A DNA stretch of 64,000 nt, taken from positions 802,920 through 866,919 of the forward strand of contig MNCI01013895.1 in assembly GCA_015680685.1 (NCBI GenBank). The letters are read 5' to 3'. A program made the position numbers and the translations under genes. Position 1 is the stretch's first letter, and the number at the start of each line of letters is the position of its first letter. The DNA comes from Gnetum montanum (lineage: Eukaryota; Streptophyta; Gnetopsida; Gnetales; Gnetaceae). Below, piece after piece: positions 24,390 to 36,499 of this stretch. Below the pieces are notes generated by a model. That model saw only the letters and a list, made by a program, of their open reading frames with translations. It had not been told where the DNA came from and did no database searches.

Positions 24390-24880
24390 AAATGGAATAC
24401 ATGGAGTGCATTCATGGAAAAGAGAGTGATGAAGAGATGAAGATTAGAATATAAAACCAAGAAGTTACTCAGTGTAAACAATTCAAATACTTTAGGTCAC
24501 TTGTTCAAATGGATGGTCAAATTAATAGTGATGTGACAACTACAATTGAAGCAAAATGGATGAAATGGTGAGAAGCTAAAGGTGTGCTTTGTGAGAGAAA
24601 AAGCCTTGCTAGGTTGAAGAGAAAGTTCTACAAAACTCCTATTAGACATTTGACCCTTTATGGTATTGAATGTTGGCCTATCAAAAAGCATTAGGCTCAT
24701 CACATAAGTGCGACAAGATGTGAATGCTAAGGTGCATGTTGGGTTGATTAGGAAATATTGAATCAACTCTCTTATTAGGGAAAGCTTGGGAATAGCACGT
24801 ATAGATAAGAAGATTAAAGAAAGTCATCTCAAATTTTTTGACTGTGTTAAGAACACTAGAGAATGCACTTGTTACAAGAG
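24390..24880 (+). pseudogene. LINE reverse transcriptase C-terminal fragment (RTE-like)
   Basis: With a few stops, the translation reads KMEYMEC, then FKYFRSLVQMDGQINSDV, TTIEAKWMKW, EAKGVLCERKSLARLKRKFY, and LYGIECWPIKK, ending with a block like the VGVA...RLRWFGHV region. This order is the conserved tail of plant non-LTR retrotransposon ORF2 proteins; the KTEYMEC start and GVLCDR style favour the RTE clade over L1. Only the 3' end is present, as expected of 5'-truncated LINEs. No poly(A) tail or target duplication is obvious. Confidence 0.7.
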
Positions 24881-27119
24881 CCTTAAGCTAGAATTGATAT
24901 TATAATGTTAGTTCTTGTAATGATATGTGTCAGCAGTTACATGTTGAAAGATCCACATGTCATAATTCTAATTATTGTTATTTAGCATGTCATGAAGGTA
25001 CAGAATGCAAAGATACCCAAGATTGTAATATGCTAACAAGGAAATTGATATTTTATATGGGATATAGACAGTTGTAGTGATCTACGAGTTATATAGTTAT
25101 CACTGGTTTAATTCCTAATTTGCTTATATTCTATATCTTATAGAAATAGAACCTGAATTTATTAATCTTCATCCTCATGGTGCCTTTTTCCCAACAAGAT
25201 GAACTATGCTACTAAGGTAGGTGAAGGATTTGATGATGATTTTCTACAACTGGCTGTCTACCTAATGTTATGGCTAAAACATACATTTTTATGGTGCCCC
25301 CAGGTGGCATATGTTTTGACATACTCTCTTGGGATTGAACCTACAACTTCCACAATCACAAGCTACCCTCTAAGTGGGCTATGCATTGTTGATAGAAACT
25401 AAATTTATTATTAAATCCTCTGTAGGACAGTTATGCAATTCAATTAATTTTGAACTTTCTTCAATATAATACCCCAAGGGAAAAGCAGGAATTTGCAACA
25501 ATGTAGATTATCAGCAAATGTTCCAAATTGCTTGTGAGGAGACTGAATAGTAGTATATTTAAGAACGATGTGATATTTATTTGCAATTTTGTTACTGGGA
25601 AAAATCTACATAATAGGACAAAATATTTTTTTTGGACTTCTTAAGATTTGAGTTTCAATTAGGGTTTAAGCACTAATAATACCTTAACACTCACACTGCT
25701 CTTAAACAGATAGAATAGTAGTTTAAGATTTTTAATCAAGAATTATGAGTGTTATGTTTTGGATATTAAATTTTATCAGGAGAATCCCAAGCCATACAAC
25801 TGAAACATATGCTGCAAGTCAAGCTTGAACTCACTTAGTTGATATGTGAATGAGTTACCAGATGACCTATACTATTGTTCTCATGAAAATATCAAGTTAC
25901 ACATGTTTCCCCAATCTATCTAAGGGTTCTTGTTTCTAAGGATCAACTTTTTCAAAGATATTTCTATTCTTTGCTCTATAAAAGGCACATGGGAAGTGTT
26001 TCTGTTCTTGATACAATTCAGGATAAATATTCCTATATTGCATCATAGCTTTACAAGCATTTTTCTTCATGTTGACATCCAAGAAAATGGTTTTGCAGGG
26101 GAAAGTTGGTCACATTCTTGTACCAATCGTGTCATTTTATATTGGGAAGGTACTAAACGTTTTGCTTACATTGACAAGTCACCATCTTTGTAGTCAGTTT
26201 CTGCTCCTTTTGCAATATCAGAAGCAGGTATATGTAATCTTGATTAGAGTGAAATGGCAATATCAGAATCTACTTGGCAAAGCAAATGTCTTAGAATGCT
26301 CCATTTTCACTGTGATATTTCTGAGTATTGTCAAAATTGTAAATAAAATTCAACAATGACAAACGTACTTGAATTTTTAGATGATTTCTTGGGATATGCT
26401 GCCATCTCTTTGAAAAAGGAAAGCTACATAACTTGCTTGGGCTCTTTGGGTATCGAGTTTTTGATATTGATTATTATGCACGAAATGCCTTTTATAGATC
26501 TTATATGAGAATAACCGGTAATATTTGTAAGCATTTCATTCTTGGTAAGAATCAAATATGCATGGCTATCTTTTGTAGTGTGGTAGAGTTTAGTTTTCAC
26601 GTTTCATTTAGTTTAGAAATATTTATGGATTGATTAGTAAAGGCCAAAACCATATAACATGTCAACTGCTTGTCTGTGTGTAAGGTCATCATTATCATAG
26701 GCTTCTTTTCTTTTATCTACCACATACCATTCTATTCCATACACCATTGCAATTTTCACATCCTTTTGTAATGCTATTGTATAATTGAAAACTTTTGTGA
26801 AGTGGAATCCTAGTTGCCTTGGTTTTTGTTCAACGAATTTTGAAAGAAGGGGTGCGGGTGGAGTGGTTAAGGTATTCTAAGTAGGAATGTCTGACCAAAT
26901 GATCTCCTAGACATACAGCCAGCTGATTTTTAAACTTGGATTTAATCTTGTTTAAAGATAATTTATAATATTTATATATTTTAGCATCACTCTCATATGT
27001 AATCAAAATGGTTACTTATTTCTTGATTATAGATTTAAATTATCCTATTATTCATAAATGTGATTTTACCAACACTTGTATGTAGTCCGTTCGAATTTTA
27101 CCTATATATTGATGAAAAA
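24881..27119. other. Unassigned intergenic DNA
   Basis: Several open frames of 60-96 codons exist (25,199-25,402; 25,930-26,359; 26,433-26,633), but none shows a recognisable domain or neighbouring partner. A tRNA-box-A-like GGAGTGGTTAAGG lies near 26,858 without a matching box B. Confidence 0.35.
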
Positions 27120-27781
27120 ACCATTATGCATAAATTCAAACCAAAGAGTCTATGGGCTCCGTGGATGATTAATGGTTATGAAAGGCCTATGCTTGCTTTG
27201 GGGAGGATCGACTTGCATTTCTTTTGGTTGGGTTAGTTAAGTTCTTTACACTTAAACACTCTTACAATCAAATCCTTTTTTTTACCTCATCAATGACATC
27301 CAATTTTGCACATCTTCATAACATTTTTTAGTGAACTTTCCTTTTTATTATTGTGAATTCTTACATCCTCTTCAAGTAATTTTTTTATGTAAAATTTTTT
27401 CAAATTTAATGGACTACTTATCTATTTTACCCTATTTGTCAACCTTCCCACTAACACTCCTAAAGGAACTATCTTCACCAAGTATGATATGGTAGTACCA
27501 CATGATGAGGACCATTCATGATCATTGGCTCTTCTCTCTGACTCTTTAGCTACCAAGAGGGTTGAATGTTAGTTTTGCCTAGGATGTTTACTTCTCTTAT
27601 CATGAACACATAATTTTGTACAAGATTGTAACTTCATACACTTGGGCACTCAGAGTATGTTTGTTTCATCTAAGTCAATTTGTATGTCAATTAATAATCC
27701 CATACCTTCCCAATATTTTGTAAGAAACTTGTTTCTCCTCTTCTTCACTTGAGGATGAATTTTTGTTTAGTCGTGGAGGTA
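27120..27781 (+). mobile_element. 3' internal remnant of element D (no ORF3)
   Basis: CTTTGGGGAGGATCGACTTGC near 27,205 matches the post-pol spacer of elements A and B. The text from about 27,590 matches the 3' untranslated region of element A, ending in TAGTCGTGGAGGTA before the LTR. The promoter-like block and ORF3 that should lie between are missing, so element D has an internal deletion. Confidence 0.55.
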
Positions 27782-28624
27782 TGATGAGTCATGTTATGAC
27801 ATACTCCAATATCGAATACTCTATATCAAAGCTATGACATCAAATACCCAATGTTAAAGCCTAGGATGCGATGTTGAATATCTAATATCATGGGGTATAC
27901 ACCAGCCTATAAATACAGTGCTTGGGCTCACGATTTTCATATAGTTTTTGCATAGAGTAGCAAAGCTCTTGTAGTTTTTTTTCCTTAGAGTTAGAATATT
28001 TTCTGAGTGCCCACAATAGGAGTCTAAGTGTGTATAGATCTTTGTTCAAACACTGATGTACCTAATCACAGCAGTGTGACAGGAATAAAAACAAACCCTT
28101 TTGATAATCCTTGCAGCACTAAGAATAGATTAATGTTTCCTTTAATGCACTTTACTTTAATGCATTTAAATTAAGTAATTAATTTCTAGTTGTTAATGTA
28201 CATAAGCACAACCACTTCGAGCATACATATAGTGTTTGGTAGCCCAGCAATGGTTAATGTTTGGTAGCCCAGCAGTGCTATATGTGTTCAAGATGTGTCC
28301 AGGAAAGTGCGATAGGTACTTGTGTTAAGCTAGCTAGGCAGTGAATGAATTAGATCTTAAATTACTCTACCTTTCATTCTTGTTGTAGGTGACTAAACTT
28401 AGAAAACATAAAATGAGAAGAATCATGTACCTAAATTACACTTAAACCATACCCTTGAGCTTCACAAGTGTAGTTGGGAAGATAACAAATGTTCTTAATG
28501 CCCATTTCACTTCCATAGGAACTAGTGCATTGGAGAATTATAGGTCCACAGAATTTGATCAAATCATGTGTAAATGCCTTAGTGATTCATATGGTTGGGC
28601 ATAGGGGTACCTCGTCGCTCATCA
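27782..28624 (+). repeat. 3' LTR of element D
   Basis: Starts TGATGAGTCATG and ends GGTACCTCGTCGCTCATCA. CTATAAATACAG lies near 27,913 and AATAAAAACAAACC near 28,085. U3 contains GATGTTGAATAT-type words different from those of A or B. A minus-strand Tat element starts directly to its right. Confidence 0.75.
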
Positions 28625-28639
28625 TATGGTAAGCAAAAG

Positions 28640-29400
28640 GTTTTCTCATTAGTTGTTTGATGTCGTAGAGTTAATATTATTATTGTTGTTGGTGGTTCCA
28701 ACTTGTATGCAAGAGGTTCATCTTGAAAATCTAACTCTGAACCTCATTTGATGTTAATGTTGTTAACCAATAGTAGAGACACATTGTCCCCACAAATTAT
28801 GATTTCACCACCCTCATATAGTAAGTGAATATCCTAAAGTATAGGAGATGAAACTACTCAAAGCTTAGCCAACCATGATCTCCCTAGGATCAAGTTAAAC
28901 CTAGGTGTCTCTTCAACTACTAGTAAGTTGGTAGATGTGAGAAAGTATTCCCTAGCTATGAGATCCAAGGAGATAGAACCTCAAACTACTACTTGTAATG
29001 CATTAAATGACTTAAGCATAGAGGTAGAGGTTTCTTAGATGTTTTTTGTCATGTCTAATTTCTTAACAATAGTAAGCTATACCATATTAGTTGTAGCCCT
29101 GTCATCTACATGGACATGATGAACCTTATACTTGCCAACACATATAGTAATGAGGTGAGGGGTAGATAACACTTCTTCATTCCATGGGTTAACCTTTACT
29201 TCATTGTCATAAAATTTGAGCATGGGTTAATGTTTGTCCTCACTAAGTGAAGCTTGCTCAATGATAGAGTGGATAGACTCCTTGTTGGTGAGCATGTCTC
29301 CGCACATAGGAATACAAGTCAACACTTGAGCTAGCTCATCTCTGTAAGTAGGAGAAGTCATGACTAGATCATATTAGCTCAATGACATGTTCTTTTGTTT
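28640..29400 (-). pseudogene. Protease region of Tat-type element E (broken)
   Basis: The minus-strand reading gives KVHHVHVDDRATTNMV in the position of the LVDxGAS active site. It continues SLDLIARECFLTSTNLLVVEE, FNLILGRSWLAKLEVSSP and GGEIIICGDNVSLLLV. This spacing (active site, then ILGRxWL) is the aspartic protease of Ty3/gypsy elements. The Gly of the catalytic triad is replaced and stops are present. The element is cut off at about 28,640 by the LTR of element D, so no RT or integrase of this copy remains in place. Confidence 0.65.
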
Positions 29401-32400
29401 GAGAGATCATTTGGCTTATTCCATTGTTACAAGGAAAGTATTTTCCTTGGTGTTTATTGTTTTAGCCTTGCTAGTTTTAATCTACTCCATCCTTCATAGG
29501 ATTTTTGGCTTAGTTTTCAAAGTATGTGTGTTGGGCCCCTTGTCCATGGGTGTTTGGCTCTAAGCCTTTTATTGTTCACTACCTTTAGTGGACTTCTTTA
29601 TTGGTTTGGCAATAGGTTATTTTTGTCACCATTACAGTGATGATCTCTTGCTAACTATTGAGTTATTTGCCACTATAGGTAAGCCTTGGTCACAAGCTTT
29701 TACAAGTTTACTTGTAGATAGTAGAGGCACCCTAATAATGATAGGTTTCCTAACCTTACAGGGATTAATAGTATGTTTTTGGATTGTGATGTTGACACCA
29801 TTGAAGGAGACTTGCACTCTTCAGGGGTCAAATGTGGTGGTATTCATATGATGAAGGGTTCTCTAGGCTTTAGATTTTGGGACTAAGTACTATCTGGCAA
29901 TACCTTGATGACAAAAAGTTCCCTAGGAGGACTAGACCATTTGATTTCTATAAATGAGGTGATGGTGTATGAGTTATTATTGGAGTTCAAAGAGTTGGAC
30001 TCATTCAACACCAGCTCTTCATGGTCAATCATCATCTGGAGATCATCTCTGAGGGCTATGCAAAAATTAATGTCATGACCAGATAGTTGGTAATAATGGT
30101 AGAACCTGTCAAGCCTAAAGTACTTTGGTAGTTTTGGATTGTCTTCAGTTATTATTATTGGATCTCTTCCTATGTCACAAAGATAATCATGATATTGAAC
30201 TTTTGATATGTCAAAAATTTAAGGGAAATGGAGTACAAGGATTTTTGTGTGATTGTTGTGTTTACAGGAGTAAGAGCAAAGGACTCAAGGACTCACAAGA
30301 AAAGTTGGAATCAAAAGAACCCAAGGGAGCATGGACAAATACGAAGAGATTAAGCAAAATGTTTCTTATTTTGTTAAAGATAATTTCTAGATGTTTTGGC
30401 ATATTTCGGAGTGTTTTGGGTCATTTTGATGAGTCTAGGAGGTTATAAGGTCTATGGGGACTTGTTTGGAGGCATCCAGAAGCTCTTAGCATAAAAAAAA
30501 GTAGTTTAATTTTTGGCCCCTATAGAAGAGACGTCTTTTCAATTCCAAAGACATCTTCCAAAAATAGCAAATGCCTTTCTAGTGAGAAAAATGTTTTTCA
30601 TGAAAAGAATACATCTTTCTAGAATGAAGGCCTAATGCAAAAAGACATCTTAGTCTCGAACAAGATGTCTCTAGTGATCGTTAGTTAGTCGTTACACATG
30701 TTCCAAGATGAATTTGAAAACATAATGGCTATAAGAAGACTTCATTCTCATTGGAAAATATGCAATCTTTGGTACTATCAATTGTAAATTATTTGGAAAT
30801 CATTATAATCATTATTGTTCATCATTATACTATCTTTTTTTTTATTGAATTTGGTCAATGTAAGCTATACCTCAAAGTACAAAGATCAAAAAACTTAGTT
30901 GCATTCATTCCTTGTGATTGTAGTCCTCTTTTATTGCCCTGCAAGGTTGATGTGCTTCTTGCAGGAAGGCATCTTGCTTGAACTTGTCAGGATCCTACGG
31001 GATTGAGTGTTGGTGTACCGCCATAATACTTCAGGGTAGAGCTCAAGTTGTAAAGATGGTGGGATCCTTGAAACCACATTCTAAGCTTGTCAAGACCTTG
31101 TGGGGTTGAGTGGATTTATAGTGTCAAATCACTCTGGAGCGAAGTGTAGATCTTGTATAGGATGTGATACCCTTCAAACCACATTTTGGAAGGAACAAAG
31201 TCTAGAGGTGTGCTTACAAACTACCCTCTTAGTGTGGATTATCCAAGTTGGGGAACCATGTTAAAATTGGTGTGTGCTTTGTGTTAGAAAATTATTTTGA
31301 GAAACTTATTCATCTCTCCCCACTTCTAAGTTTAATGATCCTCACATGCCTTTTGCAAGCTTCCTCAAATAGTTTATTATGTTGAATACAATTGTATTTA
31401 AGCAACTATTCTAGGAGCTCAAAGGGCTTCATGGGCAACTTTGTGTATTTAGACTTGTCCTTGCACTCAAACTTTTGTCTTGGCTAGTTGGGAGTGTAGA
31501 AGGTAGATGGTTGATATGAGTTAGAAGATGCATTGCATGGAGGCAATTTTTCCCTATCTCCTTGTTTTGTATCCTTAAATATAGTGATCACAATTATTTG
31601 TATTTGTTTGGTCTTATCCTTATTCCTCCTGGAGTGTTGGTTCTTGTAGACCACATAGGCAGGATTGTTGCTAACTTTCATAGCCTCTTATATGTTCTTG
31701 ATTTGCAAAAAGGCTTGGCTTAGTGATCAAGTTTATAAATAGTAAAAATTTTATTTGATGAAGTCATTAACAACTCCCTTAAAGATAGCTAGGAATTGGG
31801 CCTTAGAGATGGGCTCAAGGACCTCATTGAGTATTGTATTCCATCTTTGAATGAACCTTTCAACAAGTTGAGGTGGCCCTAGCCTCACTTTCATAAGTTG
31901 GTCCAAGGTCATATCAGGATTCAAGTTGTATTTGAAGTGGTTGACAAATAGGGCTATCAAGTCATCCAAGGAGGAGATAGAATCTCTAGGTAAGGTTTGG
32001 TACTAATACAAAGCCTTTCCTTTTAAGAACATAGGAAAACTGTGTAGTATCATACAAGGCCATAGATGCATTAGGAGGCACTTAGACCATAAGGTATTAT
32101 GATCTCCTTCACCATTGTATTTGGTGAAGTTCAGGATAGGTATGCTCATAGGCAAGGTTATCTGAGGAGCGATAGGGCTGATGAGATCATCCTAGTAGAA
32201 GTCCATAACCTTTATCATTTATGTCATGCTAGTCTCTAGTTTTTGTAGCTTCTCAATAAGTTTATGATTTGGTTGGAAGGATTGATCTAGATCTTATGGA
32301 GCTTTTGAGGGCTACACTTATTGTTGTTGGACAGTTGGTGGTTGTGGAATAGGCAATGATATAGACTAAAAAGGTCTTATAACTACCATTGTAGGAGGGT

Positions 32401-33161
32401 TAAACATGGAGAACAAGATTTGCCCTAGGACATGAAAAAAAAAAGAGGTTGTTGGAAACAAATGGATTATGTGATACACATGGAATTTACATTCCAAAAG
32501 AAGGACCATCCAAAACTACAACAAGTTGGCATGTGGAGGGAATTACTAGTGAAGGTTAAGGCACAATAGCGAAGGGTGTGGAGGAAAATAATGAAGTGGA
32601 CAATGAAATGGATTGGGAACTTGAGATTATGAAGGGCATAGAAGGAGTTTGGTTCACTACTGAAATGGAAGACACAAAGTTAAACATGATCACCTCTAGG
32701 ATAGATCATTGGAAAAGATCCCCTATGAATGTATCTAGCTCACAAGCTACTCTAAACTTGTCTTAATCCTCTGGGTGGGATCCTAAACTAGCCTTTTCAC
32801 TAATTTCACCATCCTCCTCTGCACTTACCAACTATGCTAACAAGTGCATTTAAGCCTTAGATAATCCAATGTGGTCATATGGGGAAGGGATGTATTCTTT
32901 CCCATCCTTGTAGGTTAATTCATAGTGATGCTTAGAGTCAAATGCTTTGGGTGAGATGTGTAAGCCTATTTGAATTTTTACACATATAAATTTGTAGTAC
33001 TGTTCATCAATGTTTACATGCATCGAGCAAAGTCCTAATTGCTTAAGAAACTCCCTACACTCCACTATGGTTGGGTTCTTAGAAACATATACAAGAGCAG
33101 ATTCTTGGTTTGAGGCCATGGAAACAATGTTGTACTGTAGAATGATAGAAGCAAAATGCAT
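29401..33161 (-). pseudogene. gag of Tat-type element E, interrupted by an insertion
   Basis: The N-terminus near 33,161 reads MASNQESALVYVSKNP and ECREFLKQLGLC. The capsid block at 31,969-31,751 (DLIALFVNHFKYNLNPDMTL, then FIQRWNTILNEV) matches Retrotrans_gag of the Ogre/Tat branch. After the insertion at about 30,125-31,360, the knuckle-like HYYQLSGHDINFCIALRDDL near 30,100-30,020 resumes; its C/H spacing is that of Tat gag C-termini, with the first Cys lost. Family role: particle formation. Dead through stops and the insertion. Confidence 0.7.
30125..31360. mobile_element. LTR-like insertion inside element E gag
   Basis: The gag reading of element E is clear on both sides, but this 1.2 kb has no gag homology. 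It contains GACATCT/AGATGTC words (30,535-30,680) like the U3 of element F's LTR (53,450-53,665), a poly(T) run near 30,835 and a stretch of apparently paired text (ACCACATTCTAAGCTTGTCAAG; CAAACCACATTTTGGAAGG). A solo LTR is the simplest reading. Boundaries are approximate and no target duplication was found. Confidence 0.4.
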
Positions 33162-33295
33162 AAGATAGGGTAAATCACCTAATTAGTTAAGGTGGAAAAG
33201 GTTCTTTAGGATTTTAGCATTTTACATGATGGATTTTAGGAAAGTTCAATGCACTTTGAAAAAGTTGGTAGAGAATAACACTAATTATGAGCTCG

Positions 33296-33515
33296 CATGA
33301 TGGTTTTCTCAACTGACACAATGGATTTTATGGCCCACATGATGGTTTTCAACCCACAAAATGGACTTTCAGCCTACACAATGGGTTTTTAGCCCACATG
33401 ATGGGCTTTCAGGAAAATATAAGGTAGACATTAAAGCTATAAATGAAGGTGAACACAAGGACACATGATGGGTTTTTCGTCCATATGATGGATTTTCAGA
33501 CCACATGATGGACTT
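33296..33515. repeat. Minisatellite, 20-bp unit
   Basis: Variants of CCACATGATGGGTTTTCAGC repeat roughly nine times in two blocks (33,296-33,410 and 33,460-33,515), separated by about 50 unrelated bases. Units are typically 19-21 bp. It lies exactly between the minus-strand elements E and I. Confidence 0.65.
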
Positions 33516-33756
33516 AGCAAGAAGCTCTTATGTAGTAAAGTAAGTCATGTAATCAATAATTCATGACTTTTGTATTGAGTTAATAGCCATTGTTATTCTT
33601 GTAAATCAATTTTTATCAAGAACTTGGTTAGATAATGGTTCATCTTGTTCTTGCAATTTCCATCTTAGTCTTAACAAATGATCAACTACAACATTTTTAG
33701 TTCCCTTTTTTCTATCATGGTAATGTCAAACTTCTATAATATCACAAGTCAACATA

Positions 33757-36495
33757 TCACCATACCACTAGTTTATTCAATAGAAATTTGATAGTACCGT
33801 GATCCATGTGGGTATAAATATGGTACCTAAGCACATAATGTCTAAATTTCTGTAATGCATGCATCATGGACATAAGATCCTTTTCTAGTAGTGGTGTAAT
33901 TAAGTTATGCATTAGTGATGCTTCGACTAGTGCAATGTATGTAATATCATCTTTTTCGATCATCAAGCTAACTGAGTAGTACTTCCAGTCCATAGTTTGA
34001 AGCATCTGTGGTAATGTGGAAGGGATTTGATCAATCTAGAACTCAAAGGATTGGTGTTTTGATTAGCTCTATTTTAATATCTCAAATGCCTTCTCACATT
34101 GTTCTATGCATTAGAATGATGCATTTTTCTTTGTTAGTTCTACTAGCGACTTCGTAATCTTTGAAAAATTCTCAATAAACCCTTTGTAATATCTTGTATG
34201 ACCAAGGAATGATTTGACATCCTTAACAATTTATGGTCACTAAGTGATATTTTGAATGACTCTTATCTTATCAAGGTCTTATTTTATTCCTTTTTAAGAT
34301 ATTTCTTGTCCTAAAAGAATACCATCTTGGACCAATAAATGGTTTTCCTTCTAATTGAGCTTTAGACTAGTTTCAACACATCTTTTGAAAACCTGCTTTA
34401 GTCGATCCAAAGCTTGTTTAAAGTCTAGCCCATATGTGGAAAAGTCATGCATGAATGCTTCCACTCCATTTCCAATCTATTTTTGGAAGATACTCAATAC
34501 AAGTCTTTGAAAGATAGTGAGAGCATTACATAAGCCAAAAGACATTTGCTTATAGGCAAACATTCCTAATGCACTAGTGAATGTAGTCATCTCTTGATCT
34601 TCTGGTGCAATGTAGATTTGGTTATGTCCACTGTGCCCATCAAGGAAACTATAGTACTAATGTCCTACAATAGTATCAAGGACATGGTTAACAAATGATA
34701 AGGGAAAGTGATCCTTTAATGTTGCTAGATTCAACATCAAGAAGTCAATGCAAACCCTCTACTTGCCACCTTTCTTTGGAACAATAAGTAAGGGACTGAT
34801 CCATTCACTAACTGCTATGGGATATATGAACCTTGCTTTTAATAGTTTTTCTAACTCCTATTTAAAAACTTCCTTAGGATTTTGGTTTATCTTCTTTGAT
34901 GCTAGTGGTATTGTTTAACAACTGGATTTGTATAAATCCAGTGTTGGCATATAAGTGGATCAATTCAAGTGATCTCATCATAGGACCATGCCAATGTTGT
35001 TGGTCATTTATTCACCACTTCCAATAACCTTCTCTTTTGTTCTTTATTAAGATTATCATTGATCATTACAAGCTTTTTGTTATTCAAAAAGGCATACTCT
35101 AGTATGTTTGGTAGGGCTTTCAGTTCTAAAGGCTCGGGTTCATATGTGTCTTGGATCTCTAACTATCCTTATTCAATGTCTTCTTCTTGATGTGATTGTA
35201 CATAGGAATGTTTTCTTCTTAACTATTCTAACCTATTAGTTTCTTTAACATAGGCACCTATCAAACTCTATCTATTTTTTAATATTCAACTGATGGATGC
35301 CTTCTTATTTGGTGGTTGTTGCATACAAACATTGTTGCACACACATATCTTCTATACATTTATTGCATGTTGTCTTGGTTTCTTGTTTCATGGCCTTGAT
35401 TTTCTACACGTAATTGCACCCATTATCAATGTATGTGATACATGGAGCTCGATGTCTCTATATAATTCTAGCTTCATCTTCCTTAGAAATTTCCAAGGAC
35501 AAGTCTTTGATACCTAGCTTAGTATCCACAATGCTAAGTCATGCTTTTTCCATAATTAATAGAAATTCTCCTTTGTTTTTCACCACATGTATGACTATAA
35601 AATCAATAGGGTAGGACCAATCACTTATGGTGGTAATAACATCTTCTACTTGTCCAAGTGGAACAATGATTGATTGGTCTATAAGCTATAGTCAGATGTT
35701 TCTTTTCTTTAGTGAAGGAATATTTTAGGCTTTATACATATCTTGTGAAATCAAGCTTACTCTTAATCCAAAATCTAGTAGAGCTTTGCAAGGTTTATGT
35801 CTTGCTATTTGGAGGTTTACTAAGGGACTTCTTAGATCTATTCTCTACTTGGAATGTGCTCCTACTTTAATCTAGTATGTTACAGTTTGAGTGAGCATGA
35901 CAATGGTCAAATTTGGATTTGTAGAACTTGGAAGCATAGTATTCCCTTGAGGAGTAAATGTGGATGAGGTTGTTGTAGTTGAAGTTCCCCTCCTTTAAAC
36001 CTTTTTAGGACTTATCTTGAAAAATGAATGTTTCCTAGATCTAGGTTCATTTACCATTACATCCCCTTATGTATCGATTACCCTGATAGCACTCTTTTGT
36101 TGTGATTATGTTGGAAATTCTCCTTTCATATCCAATGGTGGCACTAGTGACAGATAGTTAGGAGTTTGAGTTGAAGAACTAGGCTATTGGTTGGTGTGCA
36201 TAAGAATTGGAATACATTCATGGAGTAGTGAATCTATGATACTTTGGTAAATAGTAGTGAGAGAATGTATGGACTGAAGCATTTCCTGAATAGATTAGGC
36301 ATTGAATGTAATATCCATAAGGATTTGGTTGCCTATATGGATATTGCTACATTGGTGGTAACATTCCACATGCTTGTGATTGTTGCCATTATTATTGATA
36401 TTTCTCTTGTGGTTGAGAATAAGCTTTTCTTGAATAATATAATGGTTGGTAAGGTTTTTAAAAGTTACCTTGTGGGTAGATAATCGTCTTGGCAT
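33757..36495 (-). pseudogene. pol of element I: protease, RT, RNase H (broken; integrase missing)
   Basis: Protease near 35,800: LLDFGLRVSLIS, with the active-site Asp kept and Thr replaced by Phe. RT at about 34,950-34,100: FIYPIAVSEWISPLLIVPKK, DHFPLSFVNHVLDT, MSFGLCNALTIFQRL and FMHDF, where the first Asp of the YxDD-type motif has become His. RNase H at about 34,050-33,757: ALQKFRHYVLRYHIYTHMDH. The residue pattern follows element A closely, so the two are sister copies; where A has TAG, I often has the sense codon. Integrase and everything downstream are absent; a minisatellite and element E follow. Confidence 0.8.
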
Positions 36496-36499
36496 CTAT

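Noticed and set aside
25199-26633. Several 60-96 codon open frames as host exons
   Set aside because: No domain, no convincing splice sites and no neighbour support; they are what AT-rich random DNA can give.
26846-26945. tRNA-derived SINE or tRNA gene (GGAGTGGTTAAGG resembles box A)
   Set aside because: No box B such as GGTTCRANYCC follows at the proper distance, no cloverleaf can be folded by eye, and there is no tail.
33250-33520. CRISPR-like array from regular short repeats
   Set aside because: Units are contiguous 20-mers without spacers in plant DNA; it is a minisatellite.
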